From AP-15 sp963796155 (GTDB lineage: Bacteria > Pseudomonadota > Alphaproteobacteria > ATCC43930 > CGMCC-115725): DNA of 64,000 bases. The notes under the pieces are model-generated. The model saw only the letters and a list, made by a program, of their open reading frames with translations. It was not told the DNA's origin and ran no database searches. Shown piece by piece: positions 29,553-39,199 of the stretch (position 1 is its first letter; every line of letters starts with the position of its first letter). Made by a program: the position numbers and the translations under genes. The DNA lies in the NCBI GenBank assembly GCA_963796155.1, contig CAWCKT010000009.1, forward strand, positions 1-64,000, written 5' to 3'.

Positions 29553-30566
29553 TCAGCGCACCGGCAACCACCCCGCCGCGACCAAGACACCTGCCGTCAG
29601 CACCAACCATAACAGGGAAAACGGCAGAAACACCTTCCAGCCGAGCCGCATCAGCTGGTCATAGCGGAACCGCGGGAAGGTCGCACGCACCCACAAGAAA
29701 CAGAACAGCACAAAGGCGATCTTCAGCGCAAACCAGATGGGACCCGGTACCCAGGTGAAAGGGGCAATGCCGAACGGAGCGAGCCAGCCGCCAAGGAAGA
29801 GCACGCTCGTCATCGCACTCATCAGGATCATGTTGCCGTATTCGCCGAGGTAGAACAGCGCAAATGCCATCGCAGAATATTCGACGAAATAGCCGGCCAC
29901 GATCTCCGTCTCGCCCTCGACGAGGTCGAACGGCGCGCGATTGGTCTCGGCTAATCCCGAGATGAAGAAGATGACGAACATCGGCAACAGCGGGATCGCA
30001 AACCAGATGTGGCGTTGCGCCTCGACGATCTCGCTGAGGTTCAGCGAGCCGGCACACAGCAGCACGGTGACGAGGACAAAGCCGATCGCCACCTCGTACG
30101 AGACCATCTGCGCGGCCGAGCGCAAGGCGCCGAGAAACGCGTAACGGGAATTCGACGCCCAGCCGGCCAGGATGATCCCGTAGACGCCGAGCGAGCTGAT
30201 CGCAAAGATGTAGAGGATCCCGACATTGATGTTGGCGACGACCACCCCGGGATCGAAGGGGATAACCGCCCAGGCGACAAGACTCAGCGTGAACGTCAGG
30301 AGTGGCGCGATGATGAACACCACCCGGTTCGCCTGGCTCGGGACCACCGTCTCTTTCCAGAGCAGCTTGAGTCCGTCGGCGAAAGGCTGCAGCAGACCGA
30401 ACGGCCCAACGACATTCGGCCCCTTGCGGAGCTGAGAGAAGGCCAGCACTTTGCGTTCGGCATAAGTGAGGTAGGCGATTGCGAGTAGCAGTGGCACGAC
30501 GACCGCGAGAACCTCGCCGACGGTGATGACGGTTGGCCAGGCGTAGCCGGTCCAAAATCTAGCCAT
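29553..30566 (-). CDS. nuoH: NADH-quinone oxidoreductase subunit H
   Basis: NuoH, 337 residues, the membrane subunit that forms the quinone-binding site together with NuoB and NuoD. The first loop AERKVLAFSQLRKGPNVVGP and the ETNRAPFDLVEGETEIVAGY loop are typical. The ATG at 30566 overlaps the end of nuoG by 8 bases. Eight membrane helices are apparent. Confidence 0.96.
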   Translation of the reverse strand: MARFWTGYAWPTVITVGEVLAVVVPLLLAIAYLTYAERKVLAFSQLRKGPNVVGPFGLLQPFADGLKLLWKETVVPSQANRVVFIIAPLLTFTLSLVAWAVIPFDPGVVVANINVGILYIFAISSLGVYGIILAGWASNSRYAFLGALRSAAQMVSYEVAIGFVLVTVLLCAGSLNLSEIVEAQRHIWFAIPLLPMFVIFFISGLAETNRAPFDLVEGETEIVAGYFVEYSAMAFALFYLGEYGNMILMSAMTSVLFLGGWLAPFGIAPFTWVPGPIWFALKIAFVLFCFLWVRATFPRFRYDQLMRLGWKVFLPFSLLWLVLTAGVLVAAGWLPVR

Positions 30567-32631
30567 GCGCACCCGTCCGCCCCGGCGCTTGGTGACGTTG
30601 CGCGAGATAGATCTCGCTGCACTGCGCCATCGTCGCGCTGGCGCGGCTGATCGGATCGGTCCTGTAGAAGTCCGCGATCGGGTAGGTGAACGGGGTCGGG
30701 TCGACCGCTCCCGGCTCGCCAAAGGCTTCCCAGGACGCGCGCCTGACCCGGTCGGTTTCGGCGAGGATCGGATAGGCTTGACCCATGCGGCGGCGCAACT
30801 CGCCAAGGGTGTCGAAGGGAAGGGGACGGTCTAGAACGCCGGACAGAGCACGGAGAATCCGCCAGTCCTCGCGCGCTTCGCCGGGGGGGAAGACCGCGCG
30901 GCGCGCCAGTTGCACGCGTCCCTCGGTATTGACGTAGGTGCCGTCCTTTTCGGCGTAGGCAGCCCCGGGCAATATAACGTCGGCGTGCCGGGCACCACGG
31001 TCACCATGATGCCCCTGATAGATCACGAATGCGCCGGCGAGATCGGCGGTGTCGATCTCGTCGGCGCCGAGCAGGTAGAGAACCTCGACCTCGCCCGATT
31101 TGCACCCGGCGAGAATGGCGCCGAGGTCCCGCCCGCCCGGTCCAGGAGCAAACCCCAGATCCAGCCCGCCGACCCGCGCCGCCGCGCGATGCAGCACGTT
31201 GAACCCGTTCCAATCCTCGCGGCAGAGGCCGCAGCTTTCCACGATGCCGCGGGCCATCGCCAGTACTTGCGCACCGTCGGGCCGCGCAAGCGCTCCCTGC
31301 CCGAGTACGATCATCGAATTCTTCGCGCCGCGCAGGCGTTCTGACCAGGGATGGTCGGCGCGCGCCAGCGCATTCAGCGTCTCGCCGCCCGTACCGAGCA
31401 TCTCGACCGGGAACGTCAGATCGAGGGCCGGACCGATTGCGGCGACCCGGAACCCCCCCTGGAGATAGCGCTTGCGCAGCCGTGCGTTGACCAGCGGGGC
31501 TTCCCAGCGGGGGTTCGTGCCGACGAGCAGACAGGCGTCGGCTTTCTCGACGCCGGCGATCGTCGTGTTGAATAGGTACCCCGCGCGGCAGCGCGGATCG
31601 AGCCGGGCTCCGTCTTGGCGACACTCGAGGTTCGTTGCTCCCAGCCCGGTCAGCAGACCCTTTAGGGCGAACATCGACTCGGCGTCGCACAGATCGCCGG
31701 CAATTGCGGCGATCCGCTCGCCCGGAACCCCCTTCAGCCGATCCGCGATGAGATCGAGAGCTTCGTGCCAATCGGCCTCGCGCAATTGGCCGTCGCGGCG
31801 GATGTAGGGGCGATCGAGCCGCCCGCGGACCAGTCCGTCGCTCGCAAAACGGGTCTTGTCGGAAATCCACTCTTCATTCACCGCCTCATTGAGGCGAGGC
31901 AGCACGCGCAGGACCTGTGATCCGCGGGAATCGATTCGGATGTTGCTGCCGACTGCATCGAGGACATCGACCAATTCGGTCTTACGCAGCTCCCAGGGGC
32001 GAGCGACGAACGCGTAGGGCTTCGAAGTCAGCGCGCCGACGGGGCACAAATCGATGATGTTGGCCGAGAGTTCGGAGCTGAGCGCCCGCTCGATATAGGT
32101 GCCGATCTCCATATCCTCGCCGCGCCCGGTGGCGCCGAGCTCCTCGACCCCGGCAATCTCGGTCAGAAAGCGGATGCAGCGCGTGCAATGGATGCACCGG
32201 TTCATGCTGGTCTCGACCAACGGACCGAAATCCTTGTAGGGGACGGCGCGCTTGTTCTCCTCGAACCGGCTGCGGTCGAAACCATAGGCCATCGCCTGGT
32301 CCTGCAGATCGCATTCCCCGCCCTGGTCGCAGATCGGGCAATCAAGCGGGTGATTAATCAGCAGGAACTCCATTACCGCCTTTTGCGCCTTGACTGCTTT
32401 TGGGGACTTAGTGAAGACCACCATCCCGTCGGTTGCGGGCATGGCACAAGAGGCTATCGGCTTTGGCGATTTCTCCACCTCAACGAGACACATCCGGCAA
32501 TTTCCCGCAATCGCGAGGCGCTCATGGAAACAGAAATGCGCAACCTCGATCCCTGCGTGCTCGCAAGCCTGAAAGATCGTCGTGCCAGCTGGCACCTCGA
32601 CGTCTTGCCCGTCGATCGTCAGCTTTGGCAT
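30559..32631 (-). CDS. nuoG: NADH-quinone oxidoreductase subunit G
   Basis: NuoG, 690 residues. The N-terminal 2Fe-2S domain (CEHAGIEVAHFCFHERLAIAG-NCRMC), the His-Cys3 4Fe-4S site (HPLDCPICDQGGECDLQDQ) and the CIHCTRCIRF site are all visible, followed by a molybdopterin-oxidoreductase-like domain that has lost its cofactor in this family. The ATG at 32631 starts MPKLTIDGQDVEVPAGTTIF. nuoF ends 2 bases before. Confidence 0.96.
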   Translation of the reverse strand: MPKLTIDGQDVEVPAGTTIFQACEHAGIEVAHFCFHERLAIAGNCRMCLVEVEKSPKPIASCAMPATDGMVVFTKSPKAVKAQKAVMEFLLINHPLDCPICDQGGECDLQDQAMAYGFDRSRFEENKRAVPYKDFGPLVETSMNRCIHCTRCIRFLTEIAGVEELGATGRGEDMEIGTYIERALSSELSANIIDLCPVGALTSKPYAFVARPWELRKTELVDVLDAVGSNIRIDSRGSQVLRVLPRLNEAVNEEWISDKTRFASDGLVRGRLDRPYIRRDGQLREADWHEALDLIADRLKGVPGERIAAIAGDLCDAESMFALKGLLTGLGATNLECRQDGARLDPRCRAGYLFNTTIAGVEKADACLLVGTNPRWEAPLVNARLRKRYLQGGFRVAAIGPALDLTFPVEMLGTGGETLNALARADHPWSERLRGAKNSMIVLGQGALARPDGAQVLAMARGIVESCGLCREDWNGFNVLHRAAARVGGLDLGFAPGPGGRDLGAILAGCKSGEVEVLYLLGADEIDTADLAGAFVIYQGHHGDRGARHADVILPGAAYAEKDGTYVNTEGRVQLARRAVFPPGEAREDWRILRALSGVLDRPLPFDTLGELRRRMGQAYPILAETDRVRRASWEAFGEPGAVDPTPFTYPIADFYRTDPISRASATMAQCSEIYLAQRHQAPGRTGAHG

Positions 32632-32633
32632 GG

Positions 32634-33926
32634 TCAGGCCGCCTGTCTCTGCCGCGCCGCGGATTGGCGATATTCGGCAATCCGTCGCTCCATCTCGGGA
32701 CGGAAATGGCGGATCAGCCCCTGCACGGGCCACGCGGCACCGTCGGCCAGCGCGCAGATTGTATGACCCTCGATCTCGTAGGAAACGTCGAGCAGCATGT
32801 CGACCTCTGCCACCGAGGCGTTGCCCTCGACCATGCGCTCCATGACCCGCCACACCCACCCCAGCCCCTCTCGGCACGGGGTGCACTGGCCGCAGCTTTC
32901 ATGCTTGTAGAATTTCGACAGCCTGGCGATCGCCTTTACGATATCCGTCGACTTGTCCATGACGATGACGGCGGCGGTGCCGAGCGCGCTCTTGACGTCG
33001 ACCAGGCTGTCAAAATCCATCAGCACCGTCTCGCAGATCGATTTCGGTATCACCGGCACCGATGAACCGCCCGGAATGACGGCCAGCAGATTGTCCCAGC
33101 CGCCGCGCACTCCGCCCCCATGCCGCTCGATCAGCTCGCGCAAGGGAATGCTCATCGCCTCTTCGACATTGCAGGGCGTGTTCACGTGGCCGGACAGGCA
33201 GTAGATTTTGGTGCCCGTGTTCCGGGGCCGGCCGATACCGGCAAACCAAGCGGCTCCGCGCCGCAAGATCGTCGGCACGACTGCGATAGTTTCAACATTG
33301 TTGACCGTCGTCGGGCAGCCGTAGAGGCCGACTTGCGCCGGGAATGGCGGCTTGAGCCTGGGCTGGCCTTTGTGGCCCTCGAGGCTTTCGAGCAGCCCGG
33401 TCTCCTCACCACAGATATAGGCGCCTGCCCCGCGATGTAGATAGACATCGAGAGCCCAACCTGAGCCGCAGGCATCCTTGCCGATGAGGCCAGCCTCATA
33501 GGCTTCGTCGATCGCGGCCTGCAGGCGCTTGGCTTCGTTGCAGAACTCACCCCGGATATAGATGTAGCAGGTGTGCACCCCCATGCCGGCCGAAGCGAGC
33601 AGACAGCCCTCCACCAGCTTCTGCGGGTCATTGCGCAGGATGTCGCGGTCCTTGCAGGTCCCCGGCTCGCTCTCGTCGGCATTGACGCAAAGATAGGCCG
33701 GATGGGGGATCTCTTTCGGCATGAAGGACCATTTCAACCCGGTCGGAAAACCGGCGCCGCCGCGCCCGCGCAACCCGGATTCCTTGACCTGCTCGACGAT
33801 CCAATCACGTCCCTTGAGGATCAGCTCCTTGGTGCCGTCCCAATCGCCGCGTCGCCGGGCACCTGCGAGCCGCCAATCGTCGAGGCCATAGAGGTTGGTG
33901 AAAATGCGATCCTTGTCGGCGAGCAT
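32634..33926 (-). CDS. nuoF: NADH-quinone oxidoreductase subunit F
   Basis: NuoF, 430 residues, binds NADH and FMN and passes electrons to the N3 cluster. The nucleotide motif GLRGRGGAGFPTGLKW, the FMN segment GAGAYICGEETGLLESLEG and the 4Fe-4S motif ESCGQCTPCREG are intact. The start MLADKDRIFTNLYGLDDW is typical of alphaproteobacteria. Confidence 0.97.
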   Translation of the reverse strand: MLADKDRIFTNLYGLDDWRLAGARRRGDWDGTKELILKGRDWIVEQVKESGLRGRGGAGFPTGLKWSFMPKEIPHPAYLCVNADESEPGTCKDRDILRNDPQKLVEGCLLASAGMGVHTCYIYIRGEFCNEAKRLQAAIDEAYEAGLIGKDACGSGWALDVYLHRGAGAYICGEETGLLESLEGHKGQPRLKPPFPAQVGLYGCPTTVNNVETIAVVPTILRRGAAWFAGIGRPRNTGTKIYCLSGHVNTPCNVEEAMSIPLRELIERHGGGVRGGWDNLLAVIPGGSSVPVIPKSICETVLMDFDSLVDVKSALGTAAVIVMDKSTDIVKAIARLSKFYKHESCGQCTPCREGLGWVWRVMERMVEGNASVAEVDMLLDVSYEIEGHTICALADGAAWPVQGLIRHFRPEMERRIAEYRQSAARQRQAA

Positions 33927-33936
33927 TCGCTTCCTC

Positions 33937-34560
33937 TTATTCCGGGCCCCCGGCGGGTCCCGTCAGGGATGTGAGGCCGGTCACCGGTTCCGAACCGTGC
34001 CGACCGATTACTGAACCCGGTGGCGGCGGCTTCCCCTCACGCAATGCATCGAGCAGCGCTTCAGTCGCTGGGCCGTCCAAATCCTCGTAGAAATCATCGT
34101 TGACCTGCAAGATCGGGGCGTTGACGCAAGCACCGAGGCACTCGACCTCGACCAGCGTGAAAAGACCGTCAGGCGTGGTGCCGCCCATGCCGATCCCGAG
34201 CTTGCGTTCGCAGGCCCCGACCACCGCGTCGGAGCCGCGCAACCAGCAAGGGGTCGTTGTACAGGCCTGCAATAGATACCGCCCAACCGGCCGCAGCTTG
34301 AACATCGTGTAAAAGGTAGCGACCTCGTACACGCGAATTGGCGCCATTGCGAGGAGTTCGGCGACGTGGTCCATCGCCGCTCTCGGCAGCCATCCACCGC
34401 TTTGATACTGCGCGATCCACAGCAGCGGGAGGACCGCGCTGGCCTGTCGGCCCGGCGGATATTTCGCGATGTCGCCTTTCGCCTGTTCGAGGTTCTCCGG
34501 GGTGAATTCGAAGCTTTCGGGCTGCTCGAATGAGGTTGCCCCATCGACTGGGGTGATCAT
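33937..34560 (-). CDS. nuoE: NADH-quinone oxidoreductase subunit E
   Basis: NuoE, 207 residues, thioredoxin-like subunit with a 2Fe-2S cluster. The four ligand Cys are in CTTTPCW and CLGACVNAP. The ATG at 34560 overlaps the nuoD stop (ATGA). A Pro/Gly-rich tail (GKPPPPGSVIGRHGSEPVTG) follows the domain, as in other alphaproteobacteria. Confidence 0.96.
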   Translation of the reverse strand: MITPVDGATSFEQPESFEFTPENLEQAKGDIAKYPPGRQASAVLPLLWIAQYQSGGWLPRAAMDHVAELLAMAPIRVYEVATFYTMFKLRPVGRYLLQACTTTPCWLRGSDAVVGACERKLGIGMGGTTPDGLFTLVEVECLGACVNAPILQVNDDFYEDLDGPATEALLDALREGKPPPPGSVIGRHGSEPVTGLTSLTGPAGGPE

Positions 34561-35771
34561 CGATCGATCTCGCCGAAGACGATGTCCATCGAGCCGATGA
34601 TCGCAACGACATCGGCGAGCATATGGCCGCGCGTCATGAAATCGGTGGCTTGTAGAAAGGCAAAGCCCGGCGATCTGATTTTGCACCGATACGGCCGGTT
34701 AGTTCCGTCGGAAACGAGATAGACGCCGAACTCGCCCTTCGGCGCCTCGACTGCTGTGTAGGTTTCGCCCGCCGGCACGTGATAACCCTCAGTATACAGT
34801 TTGAAGTGATGGATCAGCGCCTCCATCGAGTGCTTCATTTCGGCCCGCGGCGGCGGCGCCACCTTGCGGTCGTCGATCTTCACCGGTCCCGCAGGCATCT
34901 GCGCGACCGCCTGCTTGATGATGCGCACCGACTGACGCATCTCCTCGATGCGAACAAGATAGCGATCGTAGGTATCCCCGTTGTGCCCAATCGGAACGTC
35001 GAACTCCATCTTGTCGTAGGCATCGTAAGGCTGCGCGCGGCGGAGATCCCAGGCGACGTTCGACCCGCGCAGCATCGGTCCGGAAAACCCCCAATCCGCA
35101 GCCTGCTCGGCGGTCACTACGCCGATATCGACAGTGCGCTCCTTGAAAATACGGTTTTCGGTCAGTATCCGCTCGATGTCGTCGATCGTCTGCGGAAAGG
35201 TGTCGCAGAACGCGAGGATGTCGTCCGCGAGACCGGCGGGCAGATCGAGATGGACGCCGCCGGGGCGAAAATAATTGGCGTGCATGCGCGCGCCCGAGAC
35301 CCGCTCGTAGAACTCCATCAGCCGTTCGCGCTCCTCGAAGCCCCACAGAAACGGCGTGATGGCGCCGACATCGAGGCCAAACGCGCAGATACAGAGCAAG
35401 TGGTTCAGGATCCGGGTGATCTCGGCGAACACTACCCGGATGTATTGCGCCCGCGGCGGTGGCGTGATCCCCATCAGCTTTTCGACGGCGAGGGCGAAGG
35501 CATGCTCCTGGCACATCGGCGATACGTAGTCGAGCCGGTCGAAATACGGGATCGCCTGAAGGTAGGTCTTGTGTTCGATCAGCTTCTCGGTACCGCGATG
35601 CAGCAGACCGATATGCGGATCGGCGCGCTCGATGATCTCGCCGTCCATCTCCAGAACGAGCCGCATCACACCGTGAGCCGCCGGGTGCTGCGGTCCGAAA
35701 TTCATCATGAAATTCCTGATCCGCGGCGGGCCTTCGAGTTCGCTTTCCGGCATTGAGCGCTCGTCACTCAT
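34557..35771 (-). CDS. nuoD: NADH-quinone oxidoreductase subunit D
   Basis: NuoD, 404 residues, the 49-kDa-type subunit that lines the quinone cavity. NFGPQHPAAHGVMRLVLE contains the conserved His residues, and HIGLLHRGTEKLIE and the C-terminal DIVFGEIDR are standard. It overlaps nuoC and nuoE by four bases each. Confidence 0.97.
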   Translation of the reverse strand: MSDERSMPESELEGPPRIRNFMMNFGPQHPAAHGVMRLVLEMDGEIIERADPHIGLLHRGTEKLIEHKTYLQAIPYFDRLDYVSPMCQEHAFALAVEKLMGITPPPRAQYIRVVFAEITRILNHLLCICAFGLDVGAITPFLWGFEERERLMEFYERVSGARMHANYFRPGGVHLDLPAGLADDILAFCDTFPQTIDDIERILTENRIFKERTVDIGVVTAEQAADWGFSGPMLRGSNVAWDLRRAQPYDAYDKMEFDVPIGHNGDTYDRYLVRIEEMRQSVRIIKQAVAQMPAGPVKIDDRKVAPPPRAEMKHSMEALIHHFKLYTEGYHVPAGETYTAVEAPKGEFGVYLVSDGTNRPYRCKIRSPGFAFLQATDFMTRGHMLADVVAIIGSMDIVFGEIDR

Positions 35772-36403
35772 CGCTCACCCTTCCCCGAGCCCTCACCCTC
35801 GCCCGGGGTGGCCTTTTCGTCACCGGGAAGGATCTTGTCCATGCCTTCCCAGGGCGACAGGAAATCGAAGCTGCGGAACTCCTGCTGCAGTCGTACCGGC
35901 TCGTAGACGACGGCCTTCTGATCCTCGTCGTAGCGCATCTCGACAAAACCGGTCAGCGGGAAATCCTTGCGCAGCGGATGACCCTCGAAGCCGTAATCGG
36001 TCAAGATACGGCGCAGGTCCGGATTGTCAGCGAAATAGATCCCGAACAAATCCCAGGCCTCGCGCTCCCACCAGCCGGCGCTGCTGAAGACTTCAACCGC
36101 GGACGGCACTGGCTGCTCCTCGTCGGTCTCGACCTTAAGGCGAATGCGTTGGTTGAGTCGCATGCTGAGCAGATGATAGACGACCTCGAAGCGCAGCGGT
36201 CGATCGGGATAGTCGACGCCGCATACGTCGCAGAGGACGGTAAAGCCGCATTCCGGGTCATCGCGCAGAAACTTCAGGACCCGGGGCAAGGCTTCGCGCT
36301 CAACCCGACAGCATAGTTCTCCGGCGCTAACTTCGGTGGCGATCAACGCACCGGACAATGTCCCCGAAATATGCTCGGCAAGGACGTTGAGCTTTTCGTC
36401 CAT
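35768..36403 (-). CDS. nuoC: NADH-quinone oxidoreductase subunit C
   Basis: NuoC, 211 residues, the 30-kDa-type subunit. The conserved block WWEREAWDLFGIYFADNPDL followed by RRILTDYGFEGHPLRKDFP is present. The ATG at 36403 gives MDEKLNVLAEHISGTLSG; a longer frame upstream overlaps nuoB and has no similarity. C is separate from D, as in alphaproteobacteria. Confidence 0.96.
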   Translation of the reverse strand: MDEKLNVLAEHISGTLSGALIATEVSAGELCCRVEREALPRVLKFLRDDPECGFTVLCDVCGVDYPDRPLRFEVVYHLLSMRLNQRIRLKVETDEEQPVPSAVEVFSSAGWWEREAWDLFGIYFADNPDLRRILTDYGFEGHPLRKDFPLTGFVEMRYDEDQKAVVYEPVRLQQEFRSFDFLSPWEGMDKILPGDEKATPGEGEGSGKGER

Positions 36404-36411
36404 CGGGCGGG

Positions 36412-36954
36412 TCAGCGGGCGAAGTTGCGGGTGCGCCTGATCTTCTTCTGCAGTAGGAGCACGCCGTAGAGCAGCGCCTCGGCCGTCGGCGGGCAACCCG
36501 GCACGTAAACGTCGACGGGCACGATGCGGTCGCAGCCGCGGACCACCGAGTAGGAATAGTGGTAGTAACCGCCGCCATTCGCGCAGGAGCCCATCGAGAT
36601 GACCCAGCGCGGCTCGGCCATCTGGTCGTAGACCTTGCGCAGCGCCGGCGCCATCTTGTTGCACAATGTGCCGGCAACGATCATGACGTCCGATTGGCGC
36701 GGGCTGGCACGAAAGACCACCCCGAAACGATCAAGGTCGTAACGGCTGGCGCCGGTATGCATCATCTCGACTGCGCAACAGGCGAGACCAAAGGTCATCG
36801 GCCACAGCGACCCCGTCCTCGCCCAATTGACGAGGTTGTCGAGCGTGGCAACGATAAAACCCCTGTCTTGGACTTCCTGCGTCGCTGCCTTGAGCAGCAG
36901 GTCCGTCTCGCCGCCGGGTGGCATCGGGCGTGCGGGTGTGTCGCTCACTCCCAT
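36412..36954 (-). CDS. nuoB: NADH-quinone oxidoreductase subunit B
   Basis: NuoB, 180 residues from ATG 36954 (MGVSDTPARPMPPGG); an earlier ATG at 36975 is possible. It holds cluster N2, the last electron carrier before quinone. The ligand Cys are in GLACCAVEMM, SMGSCANGGG and VPGCPPTAEAL. It overlaps nuoA by 10 bases if the later start is right. Confidence 0.96.
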   Translation of the reverse strand: MGVSDTPARPMPPGGETDLLLKAATQEVQDRGFIVATLDNLVNWARTGSLWPMTFGLACCAVEMMHTGASRYDLDRFGVVFRASPRQSDVMIVAGTLCNKMAPALRKVYDQMAEPRWVISMGSCANGGGYYHYSYSVVRGCDRIVPVDVYVPGCPPTAEALLYGVLLLQKKIRRTRNFAR

Positions 36955-37310
36955 TCCAACGCCCCCTTCCTCCATTCATAGATGAAGCCGATGGTCAGAA
37001 CGGCCAGGAACACGACCATCGACCAGAAGCCGAACGCGCCGAGATCAGCGAGCGAGACCGCCCAGGGGAAGAGAAAGGCCACTTCGAGATCGAAAATGAT
37101 GAAGAGAATCGCCACAAGATAATAGCGGACGTCAAAGCGGATTCGGGCATCTTCGAACGGCTCGAAGCCGCATTCGTAAGGCGATAGCTTTGCCGTGTCA
37201 GGTCGCTGGCGAGCGACCAGAAACGAGGCCGCGACCATTGCGACCGCGACGCCGCCGGCAATCGCAATGAACACCAGGATCGGGAAGTAATCGCGGAGCA
37301 AGCCTTCCAT
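36945..37310 (-). CDS. nuoA: NADH-quinone oxidoreductase subunit A
   Basis: NuoA, 121 residues, three membrane helices, first gene of the operon. The loop LSPYECGFEPFEDARIRFDV with the conserved Cys (exposed in the deactive state of complex I) and the helix ILFIIFDLEVAFLFPWA are standard. The operon promoter should lie in the 154 bases before the tRNA-Asp gene on the same strand, but I see no strong -35/-10 pair there. Confidence 0.96.
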   Translation of the reverse strand: MEGLLRDYFPILVFIAIAGGVAVAMVAASFLVARQRPDTAKLSPYECGFEPFEDARIRFDVRYYLVAILFIIFDLEVAFLFPWAVSLADLGAFGFWSMVVFLAVLTIGFIYEWRKGALEWE

Positions 37311-37464
37311 TCAGAAACCTAGTGGTGCCGTTGCGGCAACCGGGCCAGCCGGCAACGCCGGCTTCGAGCCCGCTGGTGGTAGATATAGTGAAGACTGCCG
37401 GAAAGCGAAACCGGGCGTGGTGGCATCTGCTGCAGCGCAACAAAGTTCGGCGCTTCCGGGTCGA

Positions 37465-37541
<77 letters not shown>

Positions 37542-39074
37542 GGGCCCTCCGAGGGAGCCACTCCTACCGCTCCCTCCAGAGGGGTGTCAAGCGTACCCCG
37601 GCGGTCCTGATCCCCGGCTAACAGTTGGGGATTCGCCTGATTTTGCTCAGAAGTGCTTGTTTCTGCTTTTGTTCTGCCGGTGTGGTAAGTCTCACCCGCA
37701 GGGTGCGGGGGACGGGGGAATGGCGGAGCGCTTGGATTTCGAGATTGATGTCGAGCTGGAAACCGGGCTGATCACCGGGCATGCGGGGGTTCCCGGATTG
37801 ATCGAGGCGTTTCGTCAGACCGGGACGGCGGCGATGATCGACCGGGAGATCAGGCTGAAGAGCCGCAAGCGCGGTCTGAGCGCCTCGGAGATGGTGGAAA
37901 GCCTGTTGGCGATGTGGGCGGCAGGCGGTGAACGAGCGGAGGATCTCGATCAGTTTCGCCAGGACCAGGCGCTGGCGCTGCTGTTGGGTCACGATCTGCC
38001 AGCGGCGCAGACGGCGCGCGACTTCCTGGCGCAATTTCATGGTGAGGACCTGCCGCTATTGCAGGAGGGCAAATCGAGCGTGCCCGCCGAGTCGGCGCCA
38101 CTGTTGGGTTTGGCCAGGGCCAACGCTGAGCTCGTCCTCGATCTGCAGTGCCGCCATCCGATGAAGAAGGCGACCCTGGACATCGACGCCACCGTGATCG
38201 CCTGCGACAAACGGGCAGCCAAGCGGGCCTACGATGGCAATCGTGGCTATCAGCCGGTGCTGGCGCTATGGGCCGAGCAGGACGTCATCCTCGCCGACGA
38301 GTTCCGCGACGGCAACGTCCCGGCGGGCTCCGGCAACCGCCGGGTGGTCGAGAAGGCGCTCGCCGCGCTGCCGGGCGGCATCGCCAAGATCTATCTGCGC
38401 GGCGACAGCGCGCTCTACGAGCACGAGCTGATAGGCTGGCTCGACGAGCGGGCGATCGGCTATGCGATCTCGGCTGATATGAGCCCGCAGCTGTCCCAAT
38501 GCATCGCGGCACTGCCCGAAGATCATTGGAAACTCGACCGGGAAGAGACCGATGCCATCCGCGAATGGGCCGAAGTCAATTATCTGCCCAGCGACGGCAT
38601 CTGGAAAAAGGACGCGGTCTCGCCGCGCCGTTATCTCGCCATCCGTGTCCGCCCGCGCCAGGGTGAGTTGCTGCGCGACGGCAACCGCGTGCGTCACTTC
38701 TGCATCGTCACCAACCGCTCCGATCCCGAAGGCGGCAGTGGTCTCGACCTGATCCGCTGGCACCGAGGGAAGGCTGGGACCATCGAGCATGCCCATGACG
38801 TGCTGATGAACGAACTCGCCGGCGCCGCTTTGCCCAGTCAGAAATTCGGCGCCAATGCCGCCTGGCTGCGCCTCAACGTGATCCTCTACAACCTGCTCTC
38901 GGCTTACAAGCGCGTCGGCCTACCCGAGGAATTTCACACCGCCAGACCCAAACGGCTGCGCTTTTTGCTCCTCAACACCGTCGGAAAGGTCGTCCGCCAC
39001 GCCCGCGAGACCCTCCTGCGCTGCTCCAAGGAGATTGACGAGCCCTGGCGGTGCGGCGCCTGTCGCGGCCGGCA
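37542..39074 (+). mobile_element. IS1380-like insertion sequence, right end apparently lost
   Basis: A transposase gene fills the space between tRNA-Asp and tRNA-Val. I cannot find matching terminal inverted repeats: the left boundary lies somewhere in 37542-37660, and the transposase frame runs straight into the 3' end of tRNA-Val, leaving no room for a right end. The outer limits given are the tRNA edges, not proven element ends. Confidence 0.55.
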
Positions 39075-39087
39075 TGGTGGGCGATGA
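37720..39087 (+). CDS. IS1380-family transposase (DDE type)
   Basis: A 455-residue transposase from ATG 37720 (MAERLDFEIDVELETGLITG). IS1380 features include DLQCRHPMKKATLDIDATVIA with the first Asp, YLRGDSALYEHELIGWLDE with the second Asp, and a C-terminal GANAAWLRLNVILYNLLSAYKR helix. The last residues (WRCGACRGRHGGR) do not look like the family end and the stop codon lies inside the tRNA-Val gene, so the natural C-terminus was probably replaced at the junction. The body of the protein is intact, but the element lacks a recognisable right end. Confidence 0.85.
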   Translation: MAERLDFEIDVELETGLITGHAGVPGLIEAFRQTGTAAMIDREIRLKSRKRGLSASEMVESLLAMWAAGGERAEDLDQFRQDQALALLLGHDLPAAQTARDFLAQFHGEDLPLLQEGKSSVPAESAPLLGLARANAELVLDLQCRHPMKKATLDIDATVIACDKRAAKRAYDGNRGYQPVLALWAEQDVILADEFRDGNVPAGSGNRRVVEKALAALPGGIAKIYLRGDSALYEHELIGWLDERAIGYAISADMSPQLSQCIAALPEDHWKLDREETDAIREWAEVNYLPSDGIWKKDAVSPRRYLAIRVRPRQGELLRDGNRVRHFCIVTNRSDPEGGSGLDLIRWHRGKAGTIEHAHDVLMNELAGAALPSQKFGANAAWLRLNVILYNLLSAYKRVGLPEEFHTARPKRLRFLLLNTVGKVVRHARETLLRCSKEIDEPWRCGACRGRHGGR

Positions 39088-39150
39088 GGGACTCGAACCC
39101 CCGGCCTCCTCGGTGTAAACGAGATGCTCTGCCAGCTGAGCTAATCGCCC
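39075..39150 (-). tRNA. tRNA-Val (anticodon TAC)
   Basis: The 76-base minus-strand sequence starts GGGCGATTAGCTCAGCTGGC. The acceptor stem pairs perfectly with ATCGCCC, the anticodon loop is TTTACAC (TAC), the T-arm is GTTCGAGTC, and CCA is encoded. The transposase frame overlaps its last 13 bases. Confidence 0.96.
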
Positions 39151-39199
39151 TGCACGGCCCCCTGAGCCGGCCCGACCCAGGTCGCGGGGCCGGTCGGCG

